NCBI RefSeq assembly: GCF_004343725.1 | Contig: NZ_PTQW01000012.1 | Location: forward strand, 62,001-126,000 | Reading direction: 5' to 3' | Source of the DNA: Treponema sp. J25 | GTDB taxonomy: Bacteria > Spirochaetota > Spirochaetia > Treponematales > Breznakiellaceae | DNA length: 64,000 nt | In this document: piece after piece, positions 32,244 to 40,126 of the stretch | Position numbering within the stretch: the first letter of the stretch is position 1 | Layout: each line of letters starts with the position of its first letter | Program-made: the position numbers and the translations under genes | The notes under the pieces: generated by a model | What the model was told of the DNA's origin: nothing | What the model saw: only the letters and a program-made list of their open reading frames with translations | Database searches by the model: none

Positions 32244-32981
32244 ATGGACGAAAAAACGTTCCTCGCATTTCATCAACTTCGGGAAGATTTTAAAAATTAC
32301 TGCAAAACCTTACAGGAAAGGCTGCCCCATCTTCTTTCTCTCCAAAAGGAACTTATAGACCAGCGGGGAGAAAGCGCGTATCCTATCGAAACACCGGTAG
32401 TGTACAATCGTGAATGGGATGACATAGGCCCCCAGGATGATATTCGTCTTATTTTGATAGCAGACAATCCGGGCCGCCGGGAACAGGAGGCCAAAAATCG
32501 ACGGTATCTTATTGGGCCCTCGGGGAAAATTCTAGAACGGTTTTTTCAGAAACACCCCGAATTAGGTGTTCAAAGCCGTAAACAAATTCTTATTTTGAAT
32601 AAAACCCCTATTCATACGCCCCGGACCACGGATTTAAAATTTTTGAACCGAGAACCCGCCGTGGCGTCGCTTTTAATCGAAGGCCTTCGAAAAATGGCAG
32701 AATTTGCCTATCGGGCCCAGACAATTTTCCCCGCAATTCCCCTGTGGATTATCGGATATTCTGAAATGAGCAAGGGCAAACTATTCTGGCCCTATACGGA
32801 GCACCTGTTGCGGTTTTATGAACAGGACCCGTTTTCCTATAGCCGGCTGTTTCTCTTTCGCCACTTTTCAATGAATCAATTTACCATCGATCTGGCCCGT
32901 CATCGCACAAATAACGAGCCTGTACCGGAAACCCTTAGACGGCTCGGAGAAATGTATAGAAAGCGGGTCTTTCAACTATGA
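32244..32981 (+). CDS. uracil-DNA-glycosylase-like fold protein
   Basis: A 245-residue soluble protein whose core resembles the uracil-DNA glycosylase superfamily: LILIADNPGRREQEA near residues 75-90 (the water-activating motif region of families 4-5), then YLIGPSGKILERFF, then ILILNKTPIHTP (the second-strand motif), and FLFRHFSMN near residue 210 where the leucine-loop histidine motif (HPS) normally lies. The usual active-site residues are altered and no Fe-S cysteines are visible. It may repair DNA or have a different role. I would treat the enzyme activity as unproven. Confidence 0.55.
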   Translation: MDEKTFLAFHQLREDFKNYCKTLQERLPHLLSLQKELIDQRGESAYPIETPVVYNREWDDIGPQDDIRLILIADNPGRREQEAKNRRYLIGPSGKILERFFQKHPELGVQSRKQILILNKTPIHTPRTTDLKFLNREPAVASLLIEGLRKMAEFAYRAQTIFPAIPLWIIGYSEMSKGKLFWPYTEHLLRFYEQDPFSYSRLFLFRHFSMNQFTIDLARHRTNNEPVPETLRRLGEMYRKRVFQL

Positions 32982-33110
32982 AGACAGGGTAGCTACTACT
33001 CGACAGCCGATGCGGGCGATGGGGCCGCAGGGCCCCTCGTCGAATATATATCAAACTGGGTCCTGCCTGGTTAGCCTTCTTGTGCCTCAAGTCCACCTAT
33101 TCTGTGGCTC

Positions 33111-34484
33111 TTATTGTTCCTGAACCGTAAGATTCCGTACCCAGCGTTCTTTTTTAAGATACCATCGGGCGATAAGATACTTTACGATGTCGGTGGTTTT
33201 AATAATACCAAACATGAGGACCGGACCAAGGGGTGTAAAAAGGGTAAGCGCAATTGCCCCTGGAACAAACAACAGGGTATTCACCGAGACATCCACATAC
33301 ATTCCCAGGGCAGTGTCTCCCCCCGCTCGGCTTATGGCAAATTGGGCGTTTAACACCGTCCAGAGGGGCATGTACAGGGCAATAACAAGCACCAGACCAG
33401 AGGTTACCGAGCGGGCAGAGGGGGTTAAATTGGCAAAAACGAGGGGGATAAGACCGGTAGCTATGATTGCCCCCACTCCCACCACGACACCGGCCACTAA
33501 AGAACCGCTTAACAGCCAGCGGGCCCTATTGCGGGCCTCCTCAAGGCGTCCGGCCCCCAGGACCCCACCTACCACCACCGCAGTAGCGGCATGAATGCCA
33601 TTAAACACTAAGAAAAAGATATTCGCGATGGTCCAGCCTGCGGCCATACCAGCCACGACCTCCGCGCCACCCCGGCTATTGTAGAGGGCGGTAACGACCG
33701 TTTCAGAAAGCACCCAGTTGAGTTCCGAAACAATCATCATCAGCGATTTCCCTAAAATGGTAACCATAAGGCTCATTTTTACCCGCCAGATATGCCACAG
33801 GGAAACAAAGAATTCCGCCCGCTTCCATCGGCTATAGGTTAAAAAAGCCGTAAGTTCCACAAGGCGAGCTATGATAGTTGCATAGGCCGCGCCGGCGACC
33901 TCGAGTCGGGGGGCCCCCAGGTTTCCATAGATAAAAACCCAGTTGCCAAAGGTGTTCACTAAGGTGGAAAGCACCGATATGACCAGCGGGATTGTGGGCA
34001 GCCCTACTTCCCGAAAGGACGTCCCGATAGAAGTAGAAAGGGCCATAGGAATAAAGGTGAAAGACACGAGTTTAAGGTATTGAACGGCATACACAATGAT
34101 TTCGTCCTGGGCCGCATTGCCGTTGGTCATGAGGGCGATGAGCTTTTCGGGGATGGTCCACACCAGGACCATGTATACCAGGGTTACCAGGAAGGTCATA
34201 ATCACCTTGAACCGGTAGGCCTGCTGCATCCCTGCCCTATCCCGAGCGCCTCGATACTGGGCAAGGTAGATTCCCCCCGCCCCACAGAGGGTCCAGGTCG
34301 CCACGAGATACACAAAATTCACCTGATTTGCCACATTGACGGCGGCCATTTTAATATCACCCAGGCCGGCCACCATAAAATTATCCACCAGCGATACCAG
34401 GCTCATGATAAGTTGCTGGAGCATCACCGGCAAAGCAATATGGAGCGCTTCTCGATAAAACGATAAGGGACCGAATTTTTTCAT
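33111..34484 (-). CDS. MATE-family efflux transporter
   Basis: A 457-residue inner-membrane transporter with twelve predicted helices in two six-helix halves. The start (FYREALHIALPVMLQQLIMSLVSLVDNFMVAGL) is the classic MATE N-terminus. It exports cations or drugs in exchange for Na+ or H+. A region around 225-265 (SRWKRAEFFVSLWHIWRV) is the cytoplasmic linker between halves. The gene stands alone. Substrate unknown. Confidence 0.9.
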   Translation of the reverse strand: MKKFGPLSFYREALHIALPVMLQQLIMSLVSLVDNFMVAGLGDIKMAAVNVANQVNFVYLVATWTLCGAGGIYLAQYRGARDRAGMQQAYRFKVIMTFLVTLVYMVLVWTIPEKLIALMTNGNAAQDEIIVYAVQYLKLVSFTFIPMALSTSIGTSFREVGLPTIPLVISVLSTLVNTFGNWVFIYGNLGAPRLEVAGAAYATIIARLVELTAFLTYSRWKRAEFFVSLWHIWRVKMSLMVTILGKSLMMIVSELNWVLSETVVTALYNSRGGAEVVAGMAAGWTIANIFFLVFNGIHAATAVVVGGVLGAGRLEEARNRARWLLSGSLVAGVVVGVGAIIATGLIPLVFANLTPSARSVTSGLVLVIALYMPLWTVLNAQFAISRAGGDTALGMYVDVSVNTLLFVPGAIALTLFTPLGPVLMFGIIKTTDIVKYLIARWYLKKERWVRNLTVQEQ

Positions 34485-34610
34485 AAGGCCCTTAGGATAC
34501 TATACATTTGATAATTATTTCAAGAGAAAAAGATGGGGTTTGTTGATTTTTTTCAAGAAACCCCGCCTGACCCCTACCAAGACATCTAAAGGCCCTTCCG
34601 GTCTCTTTCC

Positions 34611-35621
34611 TTACATTGAAAACGCCGCTTCCATGGCTCGTTTCCAACGGCGCAGCACTTCTTCTATTATCTCATCAATCTGGGAATTAACTCGCTGCCG
34701 CTCTGGATTCTCCAGGTACCAGGCCACCGATTCACGAATTCCCTGGGCAAAGGGAATCGTCGTTTTAAACTGGGGCACCAGGCGTTTAATCTTAGAATTA
34801 TTAAACAACACACTATGACTTTTATCACCCAGAAAGTGGGGCCCCAACTCTGGACTTACCCGGGCTATGAACTCACTAGGAACATGAACAATCCGCGGTT
34901 CCACCCCTAAGGCGGCCGCCAGATTGTGATGAATCATATCCCAGGAAAGGGCTTCGTCCCCCGTAATGGTAAAGGCTTCACCGATTGCGGCGGGTTGCCC
35001 TAAAAGGCCAACCAACCCTACCGCAAAATCCCGGCTATGGGTAAGGGTCCACAGGGACGTTCCATCTCCCTGAACCACCACCTCTTTGCCCTGGAGCATG
35101 CGGGCGGCCACCGTAAAGTCAGAACTGGTCCACGCGGTGGGAATCCACTCCCGGCAATAGGTATGAGATGGCCGAACTATGGTCATGGGGAAAGCTTTAT
35201 CCCGCCAGGCCCGCCACAGAATTTCTTCACAGATAATTTTTTTCTGCGAATATTCCCAATAGGGGTTCCACAGCGGCGTAGATTCGGTAATCACTGGATG
35301 GAGGGGCGGCTTACGATAGGCCGAAGCGGTGGAAATAAACACATACTGGGCGGTCTTGCCTGCAAAAAGCCGGATATCCCGTTCTACCTCGTCGGGGTTA
35401 TAGGCGATAAAATCCACCACCGCATCAAAGGTTCGATGGGCAAGCTCATCTTTGACATGAGCTTCATTCTGCACATCCGCCTGGATAAGCTCTACCTGAG
35501 CCAGCTGTTTGTCCACCCTTTTACCCCGGTTCAGATGGGTAACTTTATAGCCCATCTCAAGGGCCCGAAGGGTACAATCGTAGGAAAGATTCCCCGTTCC
35601 ACCAATAAAAAGGACCTTCAT
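34611..35621 (-). CDS. NAD-dependent epimerase/dehydratase family protein (extended SDR)
   Basis: A 336-residue Rossmann protein. The dinucleotide motif is VLFIGGTGNLS (3-13), followed by TRALEMGYKVTHLNRG and DAVVDFIAYN. A catalytic YxxxK can be seen as YSQKK, with the upstream Ser in FISTASAYR. It is close to the isoflavone reductase/epimerase-type SDRs that act on sugars or plant-type aromatic substrates. No sugar-nucleotide genes are adjacent, so the substrate is open. It is divergent from the small ORF at 35875 with a 253-base space holding both promoters. Confidence 0.82.
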   Translation of the reverse strand: MKVLFIGGTGNLSYDCTLRALEMGYKVTHLNRGKRVDKQLAQVELIQADVQNEAHVKDELAHRTFDAVVDFIAYNPDEVERDIRLFAGKTAQYVFISTASAYRKPPLHPVITESTPLWNPYWEYSQKKIICEEILWRAWRDKAFPMTIVRPSHTYCREWIPTAWTSSDFTVAARMLQGKEVVVQGDGTSLWTLTHSRDFAVGLVGLLGQPAAIGEAFTITGDEALSWDMIHHNLAAALGVEPRIVHVPSEFIARVSPELGPHFLGDKSHSVLFNNSKIKRLVPQFKTTIPFAQGIRESVAWYLENPERQRVNSQIDEIIEEVLRRWKRAMEAAFSM

Positions 35622-35874
35622 AAAAATGAGTATACCCCCTTTCCTCTGAAAATGGAAGAGAAAAACGGGGCACCAGCCCCTGGAGAGGGCCCTGCCCTTT
35701 TCTGGGCACCCTTCCTAGTAGCAATCCATAACCTCCAGACTTTAAAAAATCTTTTATCAGGAAAGCGCCTTTTTTTGTGATGCACCGTTCTCACAGAGCG
35801 TTCTTTTGCAAAAAGACAAAAACCGTAGTAAGATTAAGTACAGAAGACCTAACTAAGACTTATGGGAGCCACCC

Positions 35875-36093
35875 ATGCGTAAAAAAGCAAGTGACATCAT
35901 CGTCCAGCTTGTGTCAGCCCTTCAAGGGGCCCCCTACCCCAGTAACATCAATAATGAACTCTATTCCATCTGGTACGAACATGCCCAGATTGCCGCCCAA
36001 GAGGCTCTCCACTATGTGGAACGAAAACGACGAAAAGAAAATCGTCCCCGTCAGGATGATCGTTTAGATGAACTTATCGATAGGAGCCGCTAG
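35875..36093 (+). CDS. small charged conserved-type protein
   Basis: A 72-residue protein, strongly helical and basic (KRRKENRPRQDDRLDELIDRS at the C-terminus) without cysteines or membrane helices. It begins MRKKASDIIVQLVSALQG. It does not match a family I recognise. The frame is GC-balanced and stands between divergent and repeat-bearing DNA. It may be a small nucleic-acid-binding protein, which is a guess. Confidence 0.55.
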   Translation: MRKKASDIIVQLVSALQGAPYPSNINNELYSIWYEHAQIAAQEALHYVERKRRKENRPRQDDRLDELIDRSR

Positions 36094-36168
36094 AAAAGAT
36101 GCCCATGGGAAAAACCTGGTGATACAAATTTTATAAAAGGCATATCACAGAAGGGCCCCGCCGTTCTT

Positions 36169-36272
36169 CCAGGAGCTATAGTTCAAAGTGCTGATAAGGT
36201 GTTGTTGGGCCCCCACTACCGCCGCTTCTGCCGCAGTCTCCAGGAGCTATAATTCAAAGTGCTGACGAGGTG
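36169..36272 (+). repeat. 33-base direct repeat, two copies
   Basis: Copy 1 is at 36169-36201 and copy 2 at 36240-36272. They share CCAGGAGCTATA and then TTCAAAGTGCTGA, with three differences. The space between them is 38 bases. The geometry resembles a two-repeat CRISPR, but no third copy, leader or cas gene is visible. The remainder of the gap 36094-36469 (376 bases) has no gene I can support. Confidence 0.5.
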
Positions 36273-36469
36273 AGGGTAATCTTTTTCTTTTCTTCTTTTA
36301 TTCCCCATAGCGGGTCTTTCAAAAATTCATTGCCAAAGTGGTAAAAGCGTGTTACAACAAAGAAAGATAACCCTTTTTATTAAGGGTCCCCGTTGGGGAA
36401 AAGAGAGGCCTTCACGGCAGTATACGTCAGCGAAGCACCTCGGGAAAACGAAAAAGTAAGGAGCTCTCT

Positions 36470-36658
36470 ATGGAACAGGATCTTAAAAAAGCGGGAATGA
36501 AACGGTGTTATGCCTGTATTCAGTGGGAAGGGCAGCGCACCTATTATGCGGATAAACAACTTATCAAAGTAGATGTGGGCCGGACGGGGAACTGCCTTGT
36601 TCTCCACAAACAAGTTAAGGGCTCCCATTCGTGTGAGGAGTTCTTTCCTCTTCGCTAA
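36470..36658 (+). CDS. small cysteine-rich protein, probable zinc or metal binder
   Basis: A 62-residue protein with a good ribosome binding site (AAGGAG, six bases before the ATG). It has cysteines and histidines spaced CYAC (14-17), NCLVLHK (41-47) and HSCEEFF (53-59), a pattern typical of small zinc ribbons or of proteins in the benzylsuccinate synthase small-subunit-like group. It stands alone and ends near a good terminator. Function is unknown. Confidence 0.65.
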   Translation: MEQDLKKAGMKRCYACIQWEGQRTYYADKQLIKVDVGRTGNCLVLHKQVKGSHSCEEFFPLR

Positions 36659-36722
36659 AAGGTTTTCTTCGGCAAAAGCGCTGGTGCAGAAGGACATTGC
36701 ACGGGCGTGTATCGGAATCGAA

Positions 36723-36764
36723 GGGACACCCAGGGGAGGCGCCAGGGTGTCTCTTTTTCTTTTA
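36723..36764 (+). terminator. terminator of the small cysteine-rich gene
   Basis: Arms GACACCC (36725-36731) and GGGTGTC (36745-36751) followed by TCTTTTTCTTTT. It ends the transcript from 36470. Confidence 0.75.
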
Positions 36765-36907
36765 GATTTTGAAAGAGCCTTAAAAAGGTGAAAAGTTCTG
36801 CCTTTTTTCGCATATCGTAATGGCAAGATAAGGGCTCCCACAGCGGCCCCTTCTCTTTCATGCCCCAACGGAGCCCTCAAAGAGGCAGCGCTGGGCGGGG
36901 CACTTTC

Positions 36908-37834
36908 TTAACTGAGAAGTCCCTTAATAATCAGGTCCGTTGCCTCATCTTCGGTAAGGCCCCGGCTTAAGAGGGTTTCCAGCTGCTTAGAATCCACTGA
37001 GCCAATGGCCGCTTCGTGGGTAACATGGGCCCGGTGGTCCTTTACAAACACGATAGGAATGGCCCGGGCCTGGGCTTCTCCCTGGACAATCTCCTTACAG
37101 TCCACATGGCCCCGAGCAAAGGGGGCCTCTGCGATTATCTCGTTTTCTATAGTGGCCTGGGCTCGGTCCTTTAAGGCGATGTGACTTGTGAGAACGCCGG
37201 TGGAACCTTCCCCCTCAAGCCGCACCGCCTCCCGAATGTGGATAGTATCCTCCAGTCGGCCATAGAGGCGGGCCTTCATGTCCAATGTGGCACCGGCCTT
37301 ACACACCCCCTCATAATCGAGTTTCACTGTGCCGGCGGCCCCTTCGATAAGTTCGAATTCGGTTGTATACCGGGCATCTTCTTCCAGGTATACCTTTGTC
37401 TTAGGTACAATAAGCACCCCACCCCGGGGGCCATGGACATGCCGTTCAAAATATCCCAGGAAAGCCCCCTTCCCAATGTGGATTTCCGCCTCCATACGGT
37501 GTTGTACATCCACCGCATTGGGAAACGTGCAGTGGGCGATGAACCGGGCAGAGGCCCCTTCTTCTATCACGGTGTGGGAAAGGATTCTCTGGACTCCCTG
37601 ATTCGGTAGCAGGCCAAAACAAAAATGAACGGGGTTTTTAATATGAACTCCCCGCTGCACCCGAATTTCCACCGCCACCCCATCGGGGAGGCTCCGGGAC
37701 GAAACTTCAAGGCCCGGGACCAGGTGGACCCCCAGCACTTCATTCCCATGAATTTCCACATGGGCCACATCGGGACCATAGTGATGCTGTTTTATGGACG
37801 CTAAAAGTTCTGCTACTAATTCCGTATTTGCCAT
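36908..37834 (-). CDS. SufB/SufD-family Fe-S assembly protein (SmsB-type)
   Basis: A 308-residue protein of the SufBD family, with right-handed beta-helix core repeats (for example RMEAEIHIGKGAFLGYFERHVHGPRGG, split here as two blocks) and ending in the conserved AIGSVDSKQLETLLSRGLTEDEATDLIIKGLL, where the E and the ISRGL-type tail bind SufC. It is much shorter than SufB of the full SUF operon (about 480) and there is only one such gene. A two-gene C-B layout is the minimal ancestral SMS-type system known from anaerobes. SufC is 27 bases upstream. Confidence 0.85.
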   Translation of the reverse strand: MANTELVAELLASIKQHHYGPDVAHVEIHGNEVLGVHLVPGLEVSSRSLPDGVAVEIRVQRGVHIKNPVHFCFGLLPNQGVQRILSHTVIEEGASARFIAHCTFPNAVDVQHRMEAEIHIGKGAFLGYFERHVHGPRGGVLIVPKTKVYLEEDARYTTEFELIEGAAGTVKLDYEGVCKAGATLDMKARLYGRLEDTIHIREAVRLEGEGSTGVLTSHIALKDRAQATIENEIIAEAPFARGHVDCKEIVQGEAQARAIPIVFVKDHRAHVTHEAAIGSVDSKQLETLLSRGLTEDEATDLIIKGLLS

Positions 37835-37861
37835 ATTTTACCCACCGGCGAGACCTCGCCC

Positions 37862-38593
37862 CTAATTCTTATCTACCTCTGGAAACCCTATATGGGTACA
37901 GGGAGTACACTTCCCGTTAAAGTATTCATACATCCGTTCCATGGGGCCCTTATCCACCACCATCCCGGCACATAACAAAAAGGCATGGTCGGCCTGTTTA
38001 AGCACATCAGGACTATGGGTGATAAGAAGGACCGTTGTTCCCTGTTCCTTTAATTTTTGAATCACCGTAAAAATATGCTGGATTGAATCGATATCTACCC
38101 CACTATCGGGTTCGTCCATCAGCAAGAGACGGGGCTGCATGGCATACACCGATGCAAGCTCTATTCGCTTGCGTTCGCCCCCGGACAGGGTACGATCCAC
38201 CGCCCGGCCCATATAGCGAGCCGGGTCAAGCCCCACTATCGAAAGGGCCTCTTCTACCACAGGGCGCTCTTTCTTTTTTGCCCCGGCGAGGATAAAGTCC
38301 ACTACTCCCAGCCCTTCAAACCGGGCGGGTTCTTGAAACACCAGGGTAATGCCCCGGCGGGCCCGCTCATCCACCGACAGGCCTTTAATAGACTCTCCCT
38401 GGAAACGAATATCCCCTTCAATATCCCGATATCCTGAAAGGCCCATTATGGTCTGGGCAAGGGTTGATTTTCCTGCCCCATTAGGGCCAATCACCGCGTG
38501 AACATATCCTTCCCAGATATCCACCGAAACATCCCGTAACAGGGCCTTTCCCCCTTTTATAAGAGAAACCTGTTTCAACTCTAAAAGATTCAA
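37862..38593 (-). CDS. sufC: SufC-type ATPase of the Fe-S assembly complex
   Basis: A 243-residue ABC ATPase with Walker A GPNGAGKST, signature LSGGERKRIELA, Walker B LLLMDEPDSGVD and the SufC-type D-loop. It powers SufBD during cluster assembly. The gene order C then B, with no SufS, SufE or SufU nearby, fits the minimal SMS-type operon. The start has a typical VTLLELKQVSL-type N-terminus (MNLLELKQVSLIKGGKAL). Situated downstream of the ferritin-VIT1 gene. Confidence 0.92.
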   Translation of the reverse strand: MNLLELKQVSLIKGGKALLRDVSVDIWEGYVHAVIGPNGAGKSTLAQTIMGLSGYRDIEGDIRFQGESIKGLSVDERARRGITLVFQEPARFEGLGVVDFILAGAKKKERPVVEEALSIVGLDPARYMGRAVDRTLSGGERKRIELASVYAMQPRLLLMDEPDSGVDIDSIQHIFTVIQKLKEQGTTVLLITHSPDVLKQADHAFLLCAGMVVDKGPMERMYEYFNGKCTPCTHIGFPEVDKN

Positions 38594-38701
38594 AATGCTC
38601 CCCCCTTATTAAGCTTCGGGGCTTTTTGTGGGTCTTCGTTGTTTGGGCGCCTTACCCTATCAACCAACCCAAACAGGACGACCCATGTTGATTCCTAAGC
38701 T

Positions 38702-39571
38702 TTACTCCACATCCACGCCAAGCCAGATTTTAAGCACATACCCCAGACCAAAGGAAAAGGCCGCCACTCCCAAACTGATAAAGGCCATTTCAAAGAAGCG
38801 CCGCTTAAAATCCAGGTCCTTCGCAACGGAAAGATAATAATTGAACAACATGATGATAAGAATGACAATGGCCAGGGTTAGTCCGAGGCTTATAAATTTA
38901 GCGTCCAGGAGCAGGTAGGGAAGAATCATCAAAATGACCGTAATAAGGTAGGCTACCCCCGTGTAAATGGCAGAGGTGGCCGCCCGACTATCCCCTTCGG
39001 CCTTCGACGAAAGATAATCCGAGGCGGCCATCGAGAAGGCCGCCGAAACGCCCGTCACCAGTCCTGCCAGGGAAATCGTTTTAGTGTTTCCCAGGGCAAG
39101 GGTAAAACCCGCCAGGGCTCCCGTCAATTCCACCAGAGCATCGTTCAGTCCTAAAACAATGGATCCCACATACTGTAAGAGTTTCTCATCCAACAGGTTG
39201 AGGAGACTTTTTTCGTGCTCCGCCTCATCGTTCATAATCTGACGCACTTCCGGATAGGCCTGGGCAAGGATTTCGTACCGTTTAGAGGCGGTTCCCTCAT
39301 TTTTTTCCATCCGTTTGAGCACGAAGGTAAGCCCAAACAGGCGGGCCATAAAAAGGGTCCTCCAGATTTTCCATCGATTCGGTTTTACGGTTACCCCCGT
39401 CTTACCCTGCCAGTACTCGGAGTGCCGCTTCTCCGCCGCCCCAATGTCCCGAAGGACCTGGGCATTATGGGGATCCTGCACCATATCTGCCAGTTTTGTG
39501 TACACATAGTATTCGGTCAGTTCCGTTTTCTGGGCCGCAATCGCCGCCCATCGAATCGTTTTTTCATCCAT
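38702..39571 (-). CDS. ferritin-VIT1 membrane protein, MbfA-like
   Basis: A 289-residue protein with an N-terminal ferritin-like four-helix part (residues 1-145) and a C-terminal VIT1/CCC1-type iron-transport domain (145-285, four to five helices). The ferritin part has ligand residues in ELTEYYVYTKLAD, EKRHSEYW and DEAEHEKSLL. Related proteins (MbfA) export iron or protect against peroxide. I use the ATG at 39571, nine bases after AGGAG, rather than a Met three codons earlier. It is in line with the adenosine-kinase-family gene upstream and the Fe-S assembly genes downstream. Confidence 0.85.
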   Translation of the reverse strand: MDEKTIRWAAIAAQKTELTEYYVYTKLADMVQDPHNAQVLRDIGAAEKRHSEYWQGKTGVTVKPNRWKIWRTLFMARLFGLTFVLKRMEKNEGTASKRYEILAQAYPEVRQIMNDEAEHEKSLLNLLDEKLLQYVGSIVLGLNDALVELTGALAGFTLALGNTKTISLAGLVTGVSAAFSMAASDYLSSKAEGDSRAATSAIYTGVAYLITVILMILPYLLLDAKFISLGLTLAIVILIIMLFNYYLSVAKDLDFKRRFFEMAFISLGVAAFSFGLGYVLKIWLGVDVE

Positions 39572-39583
39572 AAAAAGCACCTC

Positions 39584-40075
39584 CTAGGCGAACTTGTAGC
39601 CAAAGCGACGGAGTAATTCCTTCCGTTCCTTTTTATGATGGGCCTCTTCCACCCCCTTCGGGCTTGAACCATCGATTACTCCCATGATACCCCGGCCCTG
39701 TTCAGTCACCCCCACCACGACCTGCACCGGATTCGCGGTGGCGCAGAAAATTCGGCACACCTCGGGACAGGCCTTTATTCTATCCAGCACATTGATAGGA
39801 TAGGCATTCCCCAGGATGAGATAAAAGGTGTGTCCCGCCCCCACCGCCTGGGCACAGGCCACGGCGGCCTGAACCAGGGTTTCATCGTTCCCCTCGGTAC
39901 GGATAAGGCAGGGGCCGGAGGCTTCATTAAAGGCAAGCCCATACTGGATGCCTGGCACTGAAGCGGCAAGAATTTCGCCTATATCTTCCACGGTCTTAAT
40001 AAAATGGGCCTGTCCCACAATCACGTTTTTATCCTGCGGGACCGGTAGGGATACTACTTCAAAAGAAAGGGCCAT
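39584..40075 (-). CDS. adenosine-specific kinase family protein (DUF355)
   Basis: This 163-residue protein matches the archaeal-type adenosine-specific kinase family. Hallmarks are NVIVGQAHFIKTVEDIGE near residue 20, FNEASGPCLIR and YPINVLDRIKACPEVCRIFCATANPVQVV, then the closing G(I/V)MGVIDG. Members have been linked to nucleoside kinase activity; catalytic details are sparse. The ATG at 40075 follows GGAGGTTCCT, the best ribosome binding site. Lies 51 bases after pheT. Confidence 0.8.
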   Translation of the reverse strand: MALSFEVVSLPVPQDKNVIVGQAHFIKTVEDIGEILAASVPGIQYGLAFNEASGPCLIRTEGNDETLVQAAVACAQAVGAGHTFYLILGNAYPINVLDRIKACPEVCRIFCATANPVQVVVGVTEQGRGIMGVIDGSSPKGVEEAHHKKERKELLRRFGYKFA

Positions 40076-40126
40076 AGGAACCTCCTTCCAGCGATGACCA
40101 GGGGAACACCCCCTGTCTTCCACTGC

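Noticed and set aside
36169-36272. CRISPR array
   Set aside because: Only two imperfect repeats, no leader and no cas genes. Kept as a direct repeat.
36380-36880. 166-codon minus-strand frame over the small Cys-rich gene
   Set aside because: No ribosome binding site; it covers the terminator at 36723-36764 and lacks coding character.
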